Assembly (NCBI RefSeq): GCF_025452235.1 | Contig: NZ_CP104965.1 | Location: 3,034,501 to 3,098,500 of the forward strand | Origin: Devosia neptuniae | GTDB lineage: Bacteria; Pseudomonadota; Alphaproteobacteria; Rhizobiales; Devosiaceae | Length of the DNA stretch: 64,000 nt | Reading direction: 5' to 3' | Part shown: positions 54,645-62,683 of the stretch, piece after piece | Position numbering within the stretch: position 1 is the first letter of the stretch | Layout of the letters: every line of letters starts with the position of its first letter | Position numbers and translations under genes: made by a program | Notes under the pieces: model-generated | Database searches by the model: none | Told to the model about the DNA's origin: nothing | The model's input: only the letters and a program-made list of their open reading frames with translations

Positions 54645-55441
54645 AGCGCCAGGTCCTGGTCCGCGACGGCGTCTCCCTGTCCTGGTACGACAGCGGCGGC
54701 TCCGCCACGCCCATCCTCTTCCAACACGGCCTCTGCGGCGACATCAACCAGACAAGGGAAGCCATCCCCGCCAGCCTGCGCCTGATAACCCTCGAATGCC
54801 GCGCCCACGGCGCCTCCGAAGCCGGTCCGCTGGAAAACCTCTCCATCGCCACCTTCGCCGCTGACATCGCCGCCCTCATCACCGAGCTCGATCTCGGCCC
54901 CGTCATCCTCGGCGGCATCTCCATGGGCGCCGCCATCGCCACGCGCCTTGCCGTCCACCGCCCCGATCTGGTGCGCGCCCTCGCCCTGATCCGCCCCGCC
55001 TGGATCACCGCCAGTGCCCCGCTCAATATGCAGCCCAATGCAGATGTCGGTGCGCTCCTCGCCCAAATGCCCGCAGACGCCGCCCGCGCCACCTTCCACG
55101 CCAGCCCCACTTACGACCATCTCGCTAAAACCGCGCCTGACAATCTCGCTTCCTTGCTGAGCTTCTTCGAGCGCCAACCCGTCGCCACCACCGCCGCCCT
55201 GCTGCAAGCCATCGCCGCCGACGGCCCCGGCATCACCGAACCCGATCTGGCCGCGCTGACCGTGCCCACTCTCGTCATCGGCACCAGCCACGACGCCATC
55301 CACCCCTGGCCCATAGCCACCCGCCTCGCCGCCCTCATTCCCGGCGCCAAACTGCTCGAAGTCACGCCCAAATCCGTCGACAAACCCGGCTATCTCGCCG
55401 ACCTTCACACCGCGTTCGCCGCCTTCTCCGAGGAAATCTGA
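54641..55441 (+). CDS. Alpha/beta hydrolase
   Basis: 266 residues. Oxyanion FQHGLCGD, nucleophile elbow GGISMGAAIA (Ser), later VIGTSHDAIHPW (Asp). The catalytic His is not obvious in the final stretch (VDKPGY, DLHTAF). Could be a lactonase or esterase; an esterase/lactonase acting on an oxidised sugar would suit the cassette (inference). ATGA overlap with the isomerase. Confidence 0.8.
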   Translation: MKRQVLVRDGVSLSWYDSGGSATPILFQHGLCGDINQTREAIPASLRLITLECRAHGASEAGPLENLSIATFAADIAALITELDLGPVILGGISMGAAIATRLAVHRPDLVRALALIRPAWITASAPLNMQPNADVGALLAQMPADAARATFHASPTYDHLAKTAPDNLASLLSFFERQPVATTAALLQAIAADGPGITEPDLAALTVPTLVIGTSHDAIHPWPIATRLAALIPGAKLLEVTPKSVDKPGYLADLHTAFAAFSEEI

Positions 55442-55442
55442 A

Positions 55443-56132
55443 ATGCCCAGCTCCACCTGGCTTGCCGATCTGCCACGCCATCGGCTGCTCGCCGAATATT
55501 CCATGTGGTCGGCCGATCTGATCCGCCTCGCCGATGATTTGGCCCGCATCGAGCCCCATGCTGATCTGCTCCATATTGACGTAGCCGATGGCCATTTCGC
55601 CCCCGCGCTCCTGTTCTTCCCCGACCTCGTCGCCCGCATGCGCAGCGCCACAACCCGGCCCATCCACGTCCACCTCATGGTGGCCGACGCGGTCCTGCTC
55701 GAGCAGATCACCCAATTCGCCGATGCCGGCGCCGACCTGATCAGCATCCACGTCGAAAACGCCGCCGTTGCCGACGCGGCCCTCGCCCTCCTCGCCGGCC
55801 GCAACGTGGCCAGTGGCATGGTCGCTCGCATCGAAACCCCCGTCGCCAACCTGGCGCCCTATCTCGACCGCCTTAATTTCTTCACCCTGCTCGGCACCGC
55901 CATCGGCGTAAAAGGGCAGGGGCTCGACCCCACAGCCGGCCCCCGCCTGCAGGAGGCTAAAGCCCTGATCACCCAATCGAACCGCAATATCGTCCTCGCC
56001 GCCGATGGCGGCATTCGCGACACCACCGTCCCCCTGTTGCGCGCTGCTGGCGCTGAAACCGTCGTCATGGGCTCGCTGGCCTTCGGCGCCCCAGACCTTG
56101 CCGCCCGCATGGCCTGGCTGCACGCGCTCTAG
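55443..56132 (+). CDS. Ribulose-phosphate 3-epimerase-like protein
   Basis: 229 residues. RPE family motifs: MWSADLIRLADDL, LLHIDVADGHF, HVHLMV and the phosphate-binding AADGGIRDTTVPLLRAAGAE. Housekeeping RPE is usually elsewhere, so this is probably a paralogue specific to this pathway (for example an allulose-6-phosphate 3-epimerase, as AlsE is in the allose pathway; inference). One base after the hydrolase stop. Confidence 0.85.
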   Translation: MPSSTWLADLPRHRLLAEYSMWSADLIRLADDLARIEPHADLLHIDVADGHFAPALLFFPDLVARMRSATTRPIHVHLMVADAVLLEQITQFADAGADLISIHVENAAVADAALALLAGRNVASGMVARIETPVANLAPYLDRLNFFTLLGTAIGVKGQGLDPTAGPRLQEAKALITQSNRNIVLAADGGIRDTTVPLLRAAGAETVVMGSLAFGAPDLAARMAWLHAL

Positions 56133-56134
56133 CC

Positions 56135-57022
56135 ATGAACAGCGCCCGCGCCATCGGCATCGATATCGGCGGCACCAGCCTGCGCGCGGCCCTGGTCGAC
56201 AGCTCCGGCCATATCCTCGCCCGCGAGGAAACCGCCACCCTCGCGCAAGCCGGCCCCCAGGCCGTCGTCCAACAGATCGCCGACCTCGTCGCCAAAATCG
56301 CCCCCGACCGCACCGGTATTACCGGCGCCGGCATCTCCTCACCCGGCCCCATCGACACCGAACGCGGCCTCGCCTTGGGCGTGCCAACCCTGGCCGGCTG
56401 GTCCGATATCCCCATCGCCAGCATGATCCAGACCGCGCTGAGCCTGCCCGTCCGCCTCGAAAACGACGCCATCGCCGCCGCCATCGGCGAATGGAAATTC
56501 GGCGCCGGGCAGGGCCTCGCCCACCTGGTCTATATTACCATCAGCACCGGCATTGGTGGCGGCATCATCCTCGATGGCAAAGTCCTGCACGGGAGAATGG
56601 GCATGGCCGGCCATATCGGCCACATGACCGTACACCGCGACGGCGCCCCCTGCGCCTGCGGCAATCGCGGCTGCTGGGAAGCCTACGCCTCCGGCACCGC
56701 CTTCGCCCGCCGCATCGCCCCCCATTTCCCCAATCCAAAATCCGCCTTCACCGCCGCCACGTCCGGCAATTCCCTCGCCCTCCAACTCGTCACTGAGGAG
56801 GCCGATTGGCTCGGCATCGGCCTAGCCAACCTGCTCCACCTCTTCAGCCCCCAAACCGTGATCCTGGGCGGCGGCATCGCCAATGGCTTTCCGCTGCTGC
56901 TCCCGGGTATTCGGCGACGCGTCCAGGCCAATGCCATGCCGGCGTTTCGTGATGTCCCGATTGTCCCGGCGGGCCTGGGTGAGAATGCAGGTCTGGTCGG
57001 CGCCGCGGCCATGGTGATGTGA
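56135..57022 (+). CDS. ROK-family sugar kinase
   Basis: 295 residues. Phosphate motif GIDIGGTSLRAAL, catalytic-region END followed by AIAAAIGEWKFGAGQG, and zinc motif CACGNRGCWEAYASG. No DNA-binding domain, so a kinase rather than a regulator. With the RPE-like gene directly upstream it recalls the AlsE-AlsK pair of allose catabolism. Last gene of the cassette. Confidence 0.9.
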   Translation: MNSARAIGIDIGGTSLRAALVDSSGHILAREETATLAQAGPQAVVQQIADLVAKIAPDRTGITGAGISSPGPIDTERGLALGVPTLAGWSDIPIASMIQTALSLPVRLENDAIAAAIGEWKFGAGQGLAHLVYITISTGIGGGIILDGKVLHGRMGMAGHIGHMTVHRDGAPCACGNRGCWEAYASGTAFARRIAPHFPNPKSAFTAATSGNSLALQLVTEEADWLGIGLANLLHLFSPQTVILGGGIANGFPLLLPGIRRRVQANAMPAFRDVPIVPAGLGENAGLVGAAAMVM

Positions 57023-57142
57023 GAGCTGGCCGCTCAACGATAATTTTTACGCAAGCAAACATATATATTGACGAGCTGAAGCAATCTCCCCTACCGTCAG
57101 CCCACCCAGAAGCGCATCAATGCGCCGGGCAGGGAGAACCAC

Positions 57143-57871
57143 ATGAGCCAAAATCTCGCCGGCAAGGTCGTGCTGGTGACCGGCGCCAGCTCCGGCATCG
57201 GCCGGGCCCTCGCGCTCTCCGTCGCCGAAGCCGGCGCCAGCGTCGCCCTGGTCGGCCGTTCGGCAGATCGCCTGCAACTGGTCGCCAACCTCATCGGCCC
57301 CAACGCCCTCGTCCTCCCCGCCGATCTGGCCGATGCCGCCGCCGTCGAAACCGTCGCCGCCAAAACCCTCGCCCATTTCGGCCGCGTCGATATCCTGCTC
57401 GCCAATGCCGGCCTCTACATTCCCGGCGACGTGGCCGATGGCGATGCCGACACCTGGGACGAGCTGGTGCAGGTCAATGTCAGCAGCGTCTTCCGCCTGA
57501 TCCGGGCCGTGCTGCCCGGCATGATCGCCCGGCGCTCTGGCGATATCGTCGTCACCAGCTCGATTTCCGGCCATCAGGCCATCCAGTGGGAGCCGGTCTA
57601 TTCCGCCTCCAAACACGCTATCCAGTCCTTCGTGCATGGCCTGCGCCGCCAGGTCGCGCCTGACAATGTGCGGGTTGGCGCCGTTGCGCCCGGAATCGTG
57701 CTCAACGAACTCTGGGGCTATGACGATCTCAATGAGATCGACGCCAAGGTCGCCGCCCATGAAGGTCTGCGCTCGCAGGACGTCGCCGACGCCGTCCTCT
57801 TTATGTTGACCCGCCCGCCCCATGTCACCATCCGCGATCTGGTCATCCTGCCGCAGAACCAGGATATCTGA
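57143..57871 (+). CDS. SDR-family oxidoreductase
   Basis: 242 residues: TGASSGIG cofactor motif, NAG at beta-4, catalytic SSISGH and Tyr/Lys in YSASKHA. A new transcription unit begins in the 120-base gap upstream. Overlaps the GMC gene by one base (TGATG). May act as a polyol or sugar dehydrogenase in this region (inference). Confidence 0.9.
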   Translation: MSQNLAGKVVLVTGASSGIGRALALSVAEAGASVALVGRSADRLQLVANLIGPNALVLPADLADAAAVETVAAKTLAHFGRVDILLANAGLYIPGDVADGDADTWDELVQVNVSSVFRLIRAVLPGMIARRSGDIVVTSSISGHQAIQWEPVYSASKHAIQSFVHGLRRQVAPDNVRVGAVAPGIVLNELWGYDDLNEIDAKVAAHEGLRSQDVADAVLFMLTRPPHVTIRDLVILPQNQDI

Positions 57872-59514
57872 TGCAGCCCTACGACTACGTCATCGTGGGC
57901 GCCGGCGCCGCCGGTTGCGTGCTCGCCAATCGGCTCTCCGCCGACCCCAATATCCGCGTCGCGCTGGTCGAAGCCGGCCCCGACCGCAATGCCCGAAAAA
58001 CCATCATCCGCATGCCGCTGGCCATGGTCACCTTCATGGCCCCCGCTTTGGCCTTTCTCGGCGGCCCCAAATTCATGTCCTGGTTCACCACCGATCCCGA
58101 ACCGGGCCTGCAGGGCCGCCAGATCGCCCTGCCGCGCGGCAAAGGCTCTGGCGGCAGCACCAATGTGAACGGCCAGATATTCATCCGCGGCCAGCGCAAG
58201 GATTTCGACCACTGGCGCGACTTGGGCAATCCCGGCTGGTCCTATGACGATCTACTGCCCTATTTCCGCAAACTCGAACGTTTCGAACCCGATCCCACCA
58301 GCCAGATCGATCCCGCCTTCCACGGCACCAATGGCCCCCTCACCGTCGCCCCCCTGCGCAGCGTCAATCCAATGGCTCGCGTCTATCTTGAGGCCGCCAC
58401 CCAAGCCGGCATTCCCCTCAATCCCGATTTCAACGGTGCTAATCAAGCCGGCGCCGGCCTCTACACCTTCACCCAGCGCAATGGCGAACGCGTCACCGCC
58501 GAAGGCGCCTATCTTGATCCCATCCGCCACCGCCCCAATCTGCACATCCTGAGCGAACGCACCGTCACCAAAATCCTGTTCGACGGCAAACGCGCCACCG
58601 GCATCGCCTACGACAGCGCATCAGGGCAGGGCACTCTCCCCGCGCGGGAAGTCATCCTCTCCGCCGGCTCCTTCGTCTCGCCACACCTGCTCCTGCTCTC
58701 GGGCATAGGCGACACCGGCCAATTGCAGCGCCACGGCATGACCCCCGTCCAGCACCTCCCCGGCGTCGGCGAAAACCTGCAGGATCATCTCGACGTCACC
58801 CTGGAATATCGCGCCAAATCCACCGCGCCCTATGGCATTTCCTGGCGCGCCCTCCCGCGCAATATCCTCCACGTCCTAGACTGGCTCTTCCGCCGCCGCG
58901 GCCTCTTCGCCTCCACCACCGGGGAGGGCGGCGCCTTCATCTCAACCGTGCCCGGCCAGTCCCGCCCCGATATCCAACTCTTCTTCTGCACGGCCGTCGG
59001 AAATACCCAAAACGCCGGCGGTTTCACCGGCCACGGCTTTCTCATGCATGTCTGCCAGCTCCGCCCCGGCAGCATTGGCCGCGTCAGCCTCACCAGCGCC
59101 GATCCCCACGCTAAGCCCTCGATCCTCTACAATTTTCTGCGCCATGAAGGCGCCATGGACACGCTCCGCGCCGGCATCCGCATCGCCCGCAACATCATCG
59201 CCCAGTCCCCCTTCGCCCCGCATCTCGACCGCGAAGTCGATCCCGGCACCGACGAACAAAGCGACGGCGCCCTCGACGCCTTCATCCGACGCAGCGTCGG
59301 CACGCTGTTCCACCCCGTGGGCACTTGCGCCATGGGCACAGGCCCCGACGCCGTTGTCGACCCGGCGACCCTCCGCGTCCACGGCGTCACGGGCCTGCGC
59401 GTCGTCGACGCCTCCATCATGCCCACAATCGTCTCCGGCAACACGGTCGCCGCCACCTATTGCATCGCCGAAAAGGCTGCCGACCTCATCATGAAGGAAC
59501 CAAGCAATGGCTGA
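57871..59514 (+). CDS. GMC-family FAD oxidoreductase
   Basis: 547 residues. FAD motif DYVIVGAGAAGCVLA, GMC signatures GKGSGGSTNVNGQIFIRG and the C-terminal HPVGTCAMG ... LRVVDASIMPTIVSGNT with catalytic His. Homologues oxidise alcohols, choline or sugars. Set between two SDR genes with overlaps on both sides. No signal peptide. Confidence 0.92.
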   Translation: MQPYDYVIVGAGAAGCVLANRLSADPNIRVALVEAGPDRNARKTIIRMPLAMVTFMAPALAFLGGPKFMSWFTTDPEPGLQGRQIALPRGKGSGGSTNVNGQIFIRGQRKDFDHWRDLGNPGWSYDDLLPYFRKLERFEPDPTSQIDPAFHGTNGPLTVAPLRSVNPMARVYLEAATQAGIPLNPDFNGANQAGAGLYTFTQRNGERVTAEGAYLDPIRHRPNLHILSERTVTKILFDGKRATGIAYDSASGQGTLPAREVILSAGSFVSPHLLLLSGIGDTGQLQRHGMTPVQHLPGVGENLQDHLDVTLEYRAKSTAPYGISWRALPRNILHVLDWLFRRRGLFASTTGEGGAFISTVPGQSRPDIQLFFCTAVGNTQNAGGFTGHGFLMHVCQLRPGSIGRVSLTSADPHAKPSILYNFLRHEGAMDTLRAGIRIARNIIAQSPFAPHLDREVDPGTDEQSDGALDAFIRRSVGTLFHPVGTCAMGTGPDAVVDPATLRVHGVTGLRVVDASIMPTIVSGNTVAATYCIAEKAADLIMKEPSNG

Positions 59515-60277
59515 TTTCACCGGCAAGGTCGCCCTGGTCACCGGCACCACCGGCATTGGCCGGGCCGTAGCACTCAAACTCGCCGCCGAGGGGGCACAGG
59601 TCATGGCCTTGGGGCTCGACACAGCGGGCAATGCCGAGCTCGCCACCCACGCCAACATCGCCACGCGCCTGACCGATGTGTCCGTCCCCGAACAGGTTCA
59701 GGCCGCCATAGCCGAGACCGTCGCCCGCCTGGGCGGCCTCGACATCATCGTCAATTCGGCCGCCATCCATCCCTATGGCGATTGCGTCACGACGAGCCCG
59801 CAAACCTTCGCGCAATGCCTGGCCGTCAATGTCGGCTCGATCCACCTCACCGCCCGTTTCGGCGTGCCGCATTTGCGCCAGCGCGGGGGTGGCAGTATCG
59901 TCAACATTTCCAGCGTCCAGGGCCATGCCAGCCAGAATAACGTGGCCGCCTATGCCGCCTCCAAAGGTGCCATCCATGCGCTGACCCGCGCCATGGCGCT
60001 CGATTTCGCCGGCGACAATATCCGCGTCAATTCGGTCAGCCCCGGCTCGGTCCGCACGCCCATTCTCGAGCGCGCCGCCCGCCATAGCGATGGCCAGGAT
60101 GTTGATATTGCAGCCGCTTTCGCCCGCTTCGGCGCCGCCCATCCGCTCGGCCGCATTGGCGAGCCCGAAGAAATCGCCGAGTTGGTCGCCTTCCTCGCCT
60201 CGTCCCGCGCCGCCTTCATCACCGGGGCCGACCACCGCATCGATGGTGGTTTGACCGCCGGCATTGCCGTACGCTGA
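59507..60277 (+). CDS. SDR-family oxidoreductase
   Basis: 256 residues: TGTTGIG cofactor motif, NSAA in place of NNAG, catalytic NISSVQG and Tyr/Lys in YAASKGA. Overlaps the GMC gene by 8 bases. Its stop directly abuts the stop of the convergent GatZ-like gene. A galactitol- or polyol-dehydrogenase role is suggested by that neighbour only. Confidence 0.9.
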   Translation: MADFTGKVALVTGTTGIGRAVALKLAAEGAQVMALGLDTAGNAELATHANIATRLTDVSVPEQVQAAIAETVARLGGLDIIVNSAAIHPYGDCVTTSPQTFAQCLAVNVGSIHLTARFGVPHLRQRGGGSIVNISSVQGHASQNNVAAYAASKGAIHALTRAMALDFAGDNIRVNSVSPGSVRTPILERAARHSDGQDVDIAAAFARFGAAHPLGRIGEPEEIAELVAFLASSRAAFITGADHRIDGGLTAGIAVR

Positions 60278-61558
60278 TTACAGTACCCCGGCAGCGCGCG
60301 AATAGAGGTCCGTCTGTTGCCGTACGGCGAGTAGCAGCAGTGAGCGGGCATCTATTTTTTGCCCTTTCGCCGCCGCCGCCGCATGCAATGTGCCAAGAAA
60401 CTGGCTGATCAGCGGCATGGGAATCTCGCGCTCCCCAAGTGCGGTCATGAGCCGGTCCACGGCCGCAATCGCATCGGGATGCGGCCAGTAATACCGGATG
60501 CGGTCCGAGTAGCTGAAATGGCGCTGGACCCGCAGGGCAGCATCATCGCCGTGATAGTATTTTTGCCAGTGCTGCGGCTCGCGCAGCATCAGCTCTTCCA
60601 TCGCTAGGGCGACCGTCTCGTTTGGGGCAAGCAGATCCAGCGCAACGGCGATTTGGTCAAGTCCATAGATTGCTTCACGCAGCACAAAGGTCAGTGCCGG
60701 GCCAACCTTGAGGATCGAAAATCCGTCGGCCACCAAACCCGCCAGGGCTGTCTCAGGCTGGTAGTCGGTCGAATGGGCTTCGAAGACGAATTGCGGCACC
60801 TGTCGCAGCACGGCGCTCAGCGCTTGCGCCTTGGCCGGGTCATAGACAACGAGGTCTTCATTGCCGAATTCGACTCCCGGCTGCACGACGATCCCAACCA
60901 CGCGGGCAAATGCATCCTCCAGGCTGTGCGCTGCGAATGCCTTGCGGTGTACCTCGATCGTGTCCAGCGCCGCTCTGGGCGTGGTCACCTGCAAATGGTC
61001 CAACGCTTCCAGCGCGCCACCGGGGACCGGCACTTCGGTGCCGATGATATAGACCGGCTTGTCGCCACCAGCGGGCAGGGCGCCCTCGGCCGCTTGCGCC
61101 AGCGAAGCCGCACGTTCGGCTGTGGTCTCATCCGGCAGTGCGACAGGCTCACCCCGGCAGCCCATGCTGGTGTCGAGATGCAGCTTGGTAAAACCGGCGG
61201 CGGCAAAGGCGGCGATCATTACCCGCGATTTCTCCATCGCTTCGTCAGCCGGCAGATGCTTCCAGGGATTGGGCCCGAGATGGTCTCCGCCCAGAATTAG
61301 CTTGCCCGGATCGAAGCCAACCTTGGCAGCAATCCCCTCAACAAATTGTCGGAAGTCCAGCGGCGTCATCCCGGTATAGCCGCCATCCTGGTTGACCTGA
61401 TTGCAGGTGGCCTCGATCAGCACTGCATGCTGGTTATCGCGCCCGGCAATCAGCGCGCTTTCGATCACCAAAGGATGCGCCGAACAGATCGACACAATGC
61501 CGACGTGCTTGCCAGCGCGATGTTGCCTGGGGAGGTCCAACAGTATTGCGGTGCTCAT
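60278..61558 (-). CDS. GatZ/KbaZ-like protein, probable D-tagatose-6-phosphate 4-epimerase
   Basis: 426 residues with the GatZ/KbaZ start GIVSICSAHPLVIESAL, metal-site regions GGDHLGPNPWKHLP and KLHLDTSMG, and FEAHSTDYQ. In enterics this protein assists the GatY/KbaY aldolase, but no such aldolase is near here. Family members in Agrobacterium without that partner have been characterised as tagatose-6-phosphate 4-epimerases (recalled knowledge). It overlaps the upstream PfkB kinase gene by 4 bases, which fits tagatose to tagatose-6-P to fructose-6-P. Confidence 0.85.
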   Translation of the reverse strand: MSTAILLDLPRQHRAGKHVGIVSICSAHPLVIESALIAGRDNQHAVLIEATCNQVNQDGGYTGMTPLDFRQFVEGIAAKVGFDPGKLILGGDHLGPNPWKHLPADEAMEKSRVMIAAFAAAGFTKLHLDTSMGCRGEPVALPDETTAERAASLAQAAEGALPAGGDKPVYIIGTEVPVPGGALEALDHLQVTTPRAALDTIEVHRKAFAAHSLEDAFARVVGIVVQPGVEFGNEDLVVYDPAKAQALSAVLRQVPQFVFEAHSTDYQPETALAGLVADGFSILKVGPALTFVLREAIYGLDQIAVALDLLAPNETVALAMEELMLREPQHWQKYYHGDDAALRVQRHFSYSDRIRYYWPHPDAIAAVDRLMTALGEREIPMPLISQFLGTLHAAAAAKGQKIDARSLLLLAVRQQTDLYSRAAGVL

Positions 61559-62499
61559 GCCGCCACCTGCTGGCTGACAAACGCATCGAGTTCGGCTCGG
61601 GTGGACGTCCCTTCCATCGGCCCCTTGCGGCCCACGGCCAGTGCGCCGGCGCCATTGGCGCGGCGCAGGTTCGTTTCCGCATCCAGACCGCCCAGCCAGC
61701 CGGCAAGGAAGGTTGCGCCAAAGGCGTCACCGGCACCGGTAGGGTCGATCTCCTCGACCGCGAAGGCTGGAACGAACAGATCGTCCTTGCCATCCAGATA
61801 ACGTGCCCCCGCGGCGCCCTGCTTGAGCACGATGGCGCGAACGCCGCGCGCCAGAATATCCCAGACAGCCGTCTCTTCGCTGCTTTCTTGAGAAAAGAGC
61901 AGCACTTCCGACCCGCTCGGCATGAACAAATCCGTCTGCGCCAGCACCTTGTCCAGCGCCTCCCGCAACCCCACAAAGCCCAGCATTTCCTTGCGGATAT
62001 TGGGGTCAAACGACACCGTGCCGCCGCGCGCCTTGATCTGCTCAAGTGCGAACAAAACCGCCTCGATGATCCCCGCTGATACCAGCGAGGACCCCATGAC
62101 ATGCAAATGTCCAGCCGAGGCGATGACGGCCTTTGCCGCCTCCGTCAGCCCGATCTGTCCATTGGCACTGTGCTTGATGTTGAACACGAAATCGCGCTGC
62201 CCATCCGTGCGATAGCGTACGAAAGCGCTGCCGGTCACCGCGTCTTCGTGCACACGAATAGCCGAGACATCGACACCGTCCTGCCGCAGCCGCTCGATAT
62301 TGAGCCAGCCGAAATCGTCATTGCCTACGCAACTGACCATGGCGCAGGGCTGCCCCTGTTTGGCAAGCTGGTCGATAAAGATGGCTGGAGCTCCCGAGGG
62401 ATAGGGACCAACCAACTCGATGGGTTCGCGAAAACCCTTGCCCGGCGCGACGGCCATGATCTCGACGACGATTTCGCCAATGGTAACGACTTTGATCAC
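61555..62499 (-). CDS. PfkB-family sugar kinase, probable tagatose kinase
   Basis: 314 residues. Ribokinase-like: VTIGEIVVEIMAV start, PSGAPAIFIDQLAKQG, VSCVGNDDFG and the catalytic DPTGAGDAFGATFLAG. Co-transcribed (4-base overlap) with the GatZ-like gene, so D-tagatose is the probable substrate; fructose or another ketose cannot be excluded from sequence alone. The upstream intergenic region holds TTGTACGA near 62594, a possible GntR-type half-symmetric site. Confidence 0.85.
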   Translation of the reverse strand: MIKVVTIGEIVVEIMAVAPGKGFREPIELVGPYPSGAPAIFIDQLAKQGQPCAMVSCVGNDDFGWLNIERLRQDGVDVSAIRVHEDAVTGSAFVRYRTDGQRDFVFNIKHSANGQIGLTEAAKAVIASAGHLHVMGSSLVSAGIIEAVLFALEQIKARGGTVSFDPNIRKEMLGFVGLREALDKVLAQTDLFMPSGSEVLLFSQESSEETAVWDILARGVRAIVLKQGAAGARYLDGKDDLFVPAFAVEEIDPTGAGDAFGATFLAGWLGGLDAETNLRRANGAGALAVGRKGPMEGTSTRAELDAFVSQQVAA

Positions 62500-62683
62500 G
62501 GTCTTAGCGGCCTTTCAAACGAAGGGCCGCTTGCAAGCTCCGGCCACGCCGGACGATACCTTGTTCTCCTCTTTTGGCGAAAGCCAAAGACAATAATGTT
62601 GTACGATTGATGGAGACGATTTGGCACGGACGCCGCAGCGGTGATCTGCACGGGGGCGGTTGGCCATCGGTAGTTCGATGGTT

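Noticed and set aside
54533..55849. 438-residue minus-strand frame
   Set aside because: Antisense to the hydrolase and epimerase genes; low-complexity Gly/Ala content.
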